Assembly: GCF_036077095.1 (NCBI RefSeq)
Contig: NZ_CP107960.1
Coordinates: 6,262,001 to 6,326,000 of the forward strand
DNA: 64,000 nucleotides
Direction of reading: 5' to 3'
DNA from: Streptomyces sp. NBC_00376
Lineage (GTDB): Bacteria > Actinomycetota > Actinomycetes > Streptomycetales > Streptomycetaceae
Shown piece after piece: positions 60,981-64,000 of this stretch. A model generated the notes under the pieces. The model was not told the origin of the DNA and searched no databases. It worked only from the letters and a program-made list of their open reading frames with translations. The position numbers and the translations under genes were made by a program. How positions within the stretch are numbered: the stretch's first letter is position 1; each line of letters starts with the position of its first letter.

Positions 60981-62369
60981 TCAGTCGTGGGAGTGCAGCG
61001 GCTTGCCGGCGAGGGCCAGGTGGGCTTCGCCCATGGCCTCGTTCTGCGTCGGGTGGGCGTGGATGAGCTGCGCGACCTCGGCGGGCAGCGCCTCCCAGTT
61101 GTAGATCAGCTGGGCTTCGCCGACCTGCTCGCCCATACGGTCACCGACCATGTGGACGCCGACCACGGCACCGTCCTTGACCTGGACGAGCTTGATCTCG
61201 CCCGCGGTCTTGAGGATCTTGCTCTTGCCGTTGCCCGCGAGGTTGTACTTCAGGGCGACGACCTTGTCCGCGCCGTAGAGCTCCTTGGCCTTGGCCTCGG
61301 TGATGCCGACGGAGGCGACCTCGGGGTGGCAGTACGTCACCCGCGGGACACCGTCGTAGTCGATCGGAACGGTCTTCAGACCGGCCAGCCGCTCCGCCAC
61401 CAGGATGCCCTCGGCGAAGCCGACGTGCGCGAGTTGGAGCGTCGGGGCCAGGTCGCCCACGGCCGAGATGGTGGGCACGTTGGTCTGCATGTACTCGTCG
61501 ACGAGGACGTAACCGCGGTCCATCGCGACGCCGGCCTCCTCGTAGCCCAGGCCCTGCGAGACCGGGCCGCGGCCGATGGCGACCAGCAGCACCTCGGCGT
61601 CGAAGGTCTTGCCGTCGGCGAGGGTCACGCGGACACCGTCCTGCGTGTACTCGGCGCTCTGGAAGAACGTACCGAGGTTGAACTTGATGCCGCGCTTGCG
61701 GAAGGCGCGCTCAAGAAGCTTCGAGCTGTTCTCGTCCTCGACCGGGACGAGGTGCTTCAGGCCCTCGATGATCGTCACGTCGGTGCCGAAGGACGTCCAC
61801 GCCGAGGCGAACTCGACGCCGATGACGCCGCCGCCCAGCACGATCGCGGACTTCGGGACGCGGTCCAGCTTGAGCGCGTGGTCCGACGAGATGATGCGGT
61901 TGCCGTCGATCTCCAGGCCCGGCAGCGACTTCGGCACGGAGCCGGTCGCGAGCAGCACGTGGCGGCCCTGGACGCGCTGGCCGTTCACATCCACCGAGGT
62001 GGGGGAGGAGAGCCGTCCCTCACCCTCGATGTAGGTGACCTTGCGCGAGGCGATGAGACCCTGCAGACCCTTGTACAGGCCCGAGATCACGTCGTCCTTG
62101 TACTTGTGGACGGCGTCGATGTCGATGCCCTCGAAGGTGGCCTTGACACCGAACTGCTCGGACTCGCGCGCCTGGTCGGCGATCTCGCCGGCGTGCAGCA
62201 GAGCCTTCGTGGGGATACAGCCGTTGTGCAGGCAGGTGCCGCCGACCTTGCCCTTCTCGATCAGAGCGACGTCCAGGCCCAGCTGCGCTCCGCGCAGGGC
62301 CGCGGCGTAACCGCCGCTACCACCGCCGAGGATCACTAGGTCGAAAACGGTGCTGGCGTCGTTCGCCAC
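60981..62369 (-). CDS. lpdA: Dihydrolipoamide dehydrogenase E3
   Basis: 462 residues. FAD motif VILGGGSGGYAAAL, redox disulfide GGTCLHNGCIPTK, NAD motif VLGGGVIGVEFAS, and the interface HAHPTQNEA with the active-site His. The GTG at 62369 has TGGAGG upstream. It reoxidises dihydrolipoyl E2 and forms an operon with sucB. A 24-bp near-palindrome lies 172 bp upstream. Confidence 0.96.
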   Translation of the reverse strand: MANDASTVFDLVILGGGSGGYAAALRGAQLGLDVALIEKGKVGGTCLHNGCIPTKALLHAGEIADQARESEQFGVKATFEGIDIDAVHKYKDDVISGLYKGLQGLIASRKVTYIEGEGRLSSPTSVDVNGQRVQGRHVLLATGSVPKSLPGLEIDGNRIISSDHALKLDRVPKSAIVLGGGVIGVEFASAWTSFGTDVTIIEGLKHLVPVEDENSSKLLERAFRKRGIKFNLGTFFQSAEYTQDGVRVTLADGKTFDAEVLLVAIGRGPVSQGLGYEEAGVAMDRGYVLVDEYMQTNVPTISAVGDLAPTLQLAHVGFAEGILVAERLAGLKTVPIDYDGVPRVTYCHPEVASVGITEAKAKELYGADKVVALKYNLAGNGKSKILKTAGEIKLVQVKDGAVVGVHMVGDRMGEQVGEAQLIYNWEALPAEVAQLIHAHPTQNEAMGEAHLALAGKPLHSHD

Positions 62370-62540
62370 GTCACGTCCTCCATGCATGTGCGCCGTACGC
62401 CGGGCCCCTTCGCTGGGGTGTGACCGGCCGGTCGGCTGGTGTGCGGCCGCTTTGTCATTCGGCCCTGTGGTGGGGGCCCTGTCCTGCCGAGAACCCATCT
62501 TCGCACTTGTTGACGGTGAGCGGGACGCGGGGCCCGGGTC

Positions 62541-62564
62541 TGAGCCGGATGATCATCCGTCTCA
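62541..62564. promoter_or_regulatory. 24-bp near-perfect palindrome upstream of lpd
   Basis: TGAG-c-CGGATGATCATCCG-t-CTCA: 11 of 12 base pairs symmetric. It lies in the 327-bp gap between pepA and lpd (62370-62696), which otherwise holds only the pepA terminator and the lpd leader. Confidence 0.6.
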
Positions 62565-62647
62565 GGGGGTTACCGCTGCGTAGACCCCTACTGATTTCGT
62601 CGAGAGCGAAACCGGCCGGATCCGTGCGGCGATGCCATCGGCGTAAC

Positions 62648-62683
62648 ACGTACGGCCCCGGGCCTATGCCCGGGGCCGTACGT
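62648..62683 (-). terminator. pepA terminator hairpin
   Basis: Perfect 15-bp arms (62648-62662, 62669-62683), loop of 6, 13 bp past the pepA stop. Confidence 0.85.
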
Positions 62684-62696
62684 CACAGCAGCGGTC

Positions 62697-64000
62697 TCAG
62701 CCGAGGTCGCCGGCGGCGGTGCGCTCGGCCAGCCTGACCAGCGTGCGGACCGCGGAACCGGTGCCGCCCTTGGGGGTGTAGCCGTACGGCGCGCCCTCGT
62801 GGAAGGCCGGACCTGCGATGTCCAGGTGCGCCCAGGCGATGCCCTCGCCCACGAACTCCTGCAGGAACAGACCGGCCACCAGGCCGCCGCCCATCCGCTC
62901 GCCCATGTTGGCGATGTCGGCGGTCGGGGAGTCCATGCCCTTGCGCAGGTCGGCGGGGAGCGGCATCGGCCAGGAGGCCTCGCCGACCTCCTCGGCGATC
63001 TCGTGGATGGAGGTACGGAAGGCGTCGTCGTTCGCCATGATGCCGAAGGTGCGGTTGCCCAGCGCCAGCACCATCGCGCCGGTCAGGGTCGCCACGTCGA
63101 CGATCGCGTCCGGGTTCTCCTCGGAGGCGCGGGTCAGAGCGTCGGCGAGGACGAGCCGGCCCTCGGCGTCCGTGTTGAGGACCTCGACGGTCTTGCCGCT
63201 GTACATGCGCAGCACGTCACCGGGGCGGGTGGCGTTGCCCGACGGCATGTTCTCGGCGAGCGCCAGCCAGCCGGTCACGTTGACCTGGAGGCCGAGGCGG
63301 GAGGCCGCGACGACGGCCGCGAACACGGCGGCGGCGCCGCTCATGTCGCACTTCATCGTCTCGTTGTGGCCGGCCGGCTTCAGCGAGATGCCGCCCGAGT
63401 CGTAGGTGATGCCCTTGCCGACCAGGGCCAGGGTCTTCTCCGCCTTCGGGTGCGTGTAGGCGAGCTTCACCAGGCGCGGGCCGTGGGTCGAGCCCTGGCC
63501 GACGCCCAGCAGACCGCCGAAGCCGCCCTTGACGAGCGCCTTCTCGTCGAGGACCTGCACCTTGATGCCGTGCTCCTTGCCCGCGGCGGTGGCCACGGCG
63601 GCGAAGGACTCGGGGTACAGGTCGTTCGGCGGGGTGTTGATCAGGTCGCGGGAGCGGTTGATCTCCTCGGCCACCGCGACGGCGCGCTCGGCGGCAGCCT
63701 TGAACGCCTTGTCGCGCGGCTTGGTGCCGAGCAGGGCGACCTCGCCGAGCGGCAGCTTCGCGCCGTTGCCGTTCTTCTTGCCCTTGGGGGCGAGCTTGTT
63801 CTCGCCGCCCTGGTACGCGGTGAAGGCGTACGCGCCCAGGAGCGCGCCCTCGGCGATCGCCCCGGCGTCCTCGGCGGACTCGACGGGCAGCGCGAAGCCG
63901 GCCTTCTTCGAGCCGGACAGGGCACGGGCGGCCGAGCCGGCGGCGCGGCGCAGCGCCTCGCCGTCGTACGCCTCGTCCTTCTTCGGGACGGAGCCGAGCC
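62697..64000 (-). CDS. pepA: Leucyl aminopeptidase, M17 (partial)
   Basis: The 3' 434 codons; the frame is open to the window edge, so the start lies outside. It removes N-terminal residues using two metals. The metal site is visible: GKGITYDSGGISLKP (Lys and Asp), MKCDMSGAAAV (Asp), and the signature NTDAEGRL with the second Asp and Glu. The C-terminal AWAHLDIAGPAF is also conserved. An internal GTG at 63674 is not the true start. Terminated by a strong hairpin before lpd. Confidence 0.95.
   Translation of the reverse strand, partial: LGSVPKKDEAYDGEALRRAAGSAARALSGSKKAGFALPVESAEDAGAIAEGALLGAYAFTAYQGGENKLAPKGKKNGNGAKLPLGEVALLGTKPRDKAFKAAAERAVAVAEEINRSRDLINTPPNDLYPESFAAVATAAGKEHGIKVQVLDEKALVKGGFGGLLGVGQGSTHGPRLVKLAYTHPKAEKTLALVGKGITYDSGGISLKPAGHNETMKCDMSGAAAVFAAVVAASRLGLQVNVTGWLALAENMPSGNATRPGDVLRMYSGKTVEVLNTDAEGRLVLADALTRASEENPDAIVDVATLTGAMVLALGNRTFGIMANDDAFRTSIHEIAEEVGEASWPMPLPADLRKGMDSPTADIANMGERMGGGLVAGLFLQEFVGEGIAWAHLDIAGPAFHEGAPYGYTPKGGTGSAVRTLVRLAERTAAGDLG

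Noticed and set aside
1..64000. CRISPR array
   Set aside because: Only repeats without spacers of regular length were seen; the 27-bp block is coding and the element repeats are irregular.

Overview
The window is high-GC actinobacterial chromosome, almost certainly Streptomyces. Evidence: two glutamine synthetases (bacterial-type glnA and eukaryotic-type glnII), each with a recognisable GlnR box; the lipA-lipB and pepA-lpd-sucB-aceE neighbourhood; and many Streptomyces-type regulators and small lineage proteins. From memory the order matches the glnII to pepA stretch of S. coelicolor (about SCO2210 to SCO2179). That synteny is recollection, not computed.

Layout. 1-23.9 kb is chromosome. It carries a Tat-exported GH89 enzyme, a MarR/alkylhydroperoxidase-like divergent pair, a secreted GH29 fucosidase, a NarL-type two-component pair divergent to an MMPL exporter, an OmpR-type DNA-binding protein without receiver, glnII, a two-gene ARPP-2-like/TROVE-vWA operon, a Gfo/Idh/MocA oxidoreductase, a second MarR divergent pair with an alpha/beta hydrolase, an ArsC-like protein and a cluster of small exported proteins. 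One of these has 17 tandem 9-residue repeats.

24.07-41.63 kb is a 17.5-kb integrated element inserted in the 3' end of glnA. Identical 20-bp cores lie at 24070-24089 and 41607-41626. The integrase end supplies the last codons and stop of glnA with synonymous changes. The element has a tyrosine integrase, excisionase, XRE regulator, RepA-like ATPase, GntR/UTRA repressor, DUF6907-like proteins, a DUF5753/DUF397 pair, and a 1-kb repeat-rich non-coding block resembling a replication or partition locus. It also has a leftward operon with a tape-measure protein and a probable terminase small subunit. No capsid, portal, large terminase or conjugative FtsK/Tra gene was found. It is best read as a phage satellite, a phage-derived integrative element, or a decayed mixture. 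A 1,469-bp IS4-family element with 10-bp target duplication sits exactly at the repA stop codon; its transposase is frameshifted.

41.6-64 kb returns to conserved chromosome: glnA with its GlnR box, an RDD membrane protein, a DUF4191 membrane protein, lipA and lipB, an NsdA-like regulator, an FAD oxidoreductase, a TIGR01777-type epimerase, GNAT, a TetR/SDR divergent pair with overlapping palindromic operators, a DUF4240 protein, a WYL regulator, aceE, a FadR-type GntR regulator, sucB, lpd and the 3' part of pepA. LipA/LipB make the lipoyl cofactor used by the SucB-type E2; AceE, SucB and Lpd supply E1, E2 and E3 of the 2-oxoacid dehydrogenase complexes. Palindromes overlap or lie near the aceE and lpd promoters.

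All family assignments come from reading motifs by eye; no database search was run.
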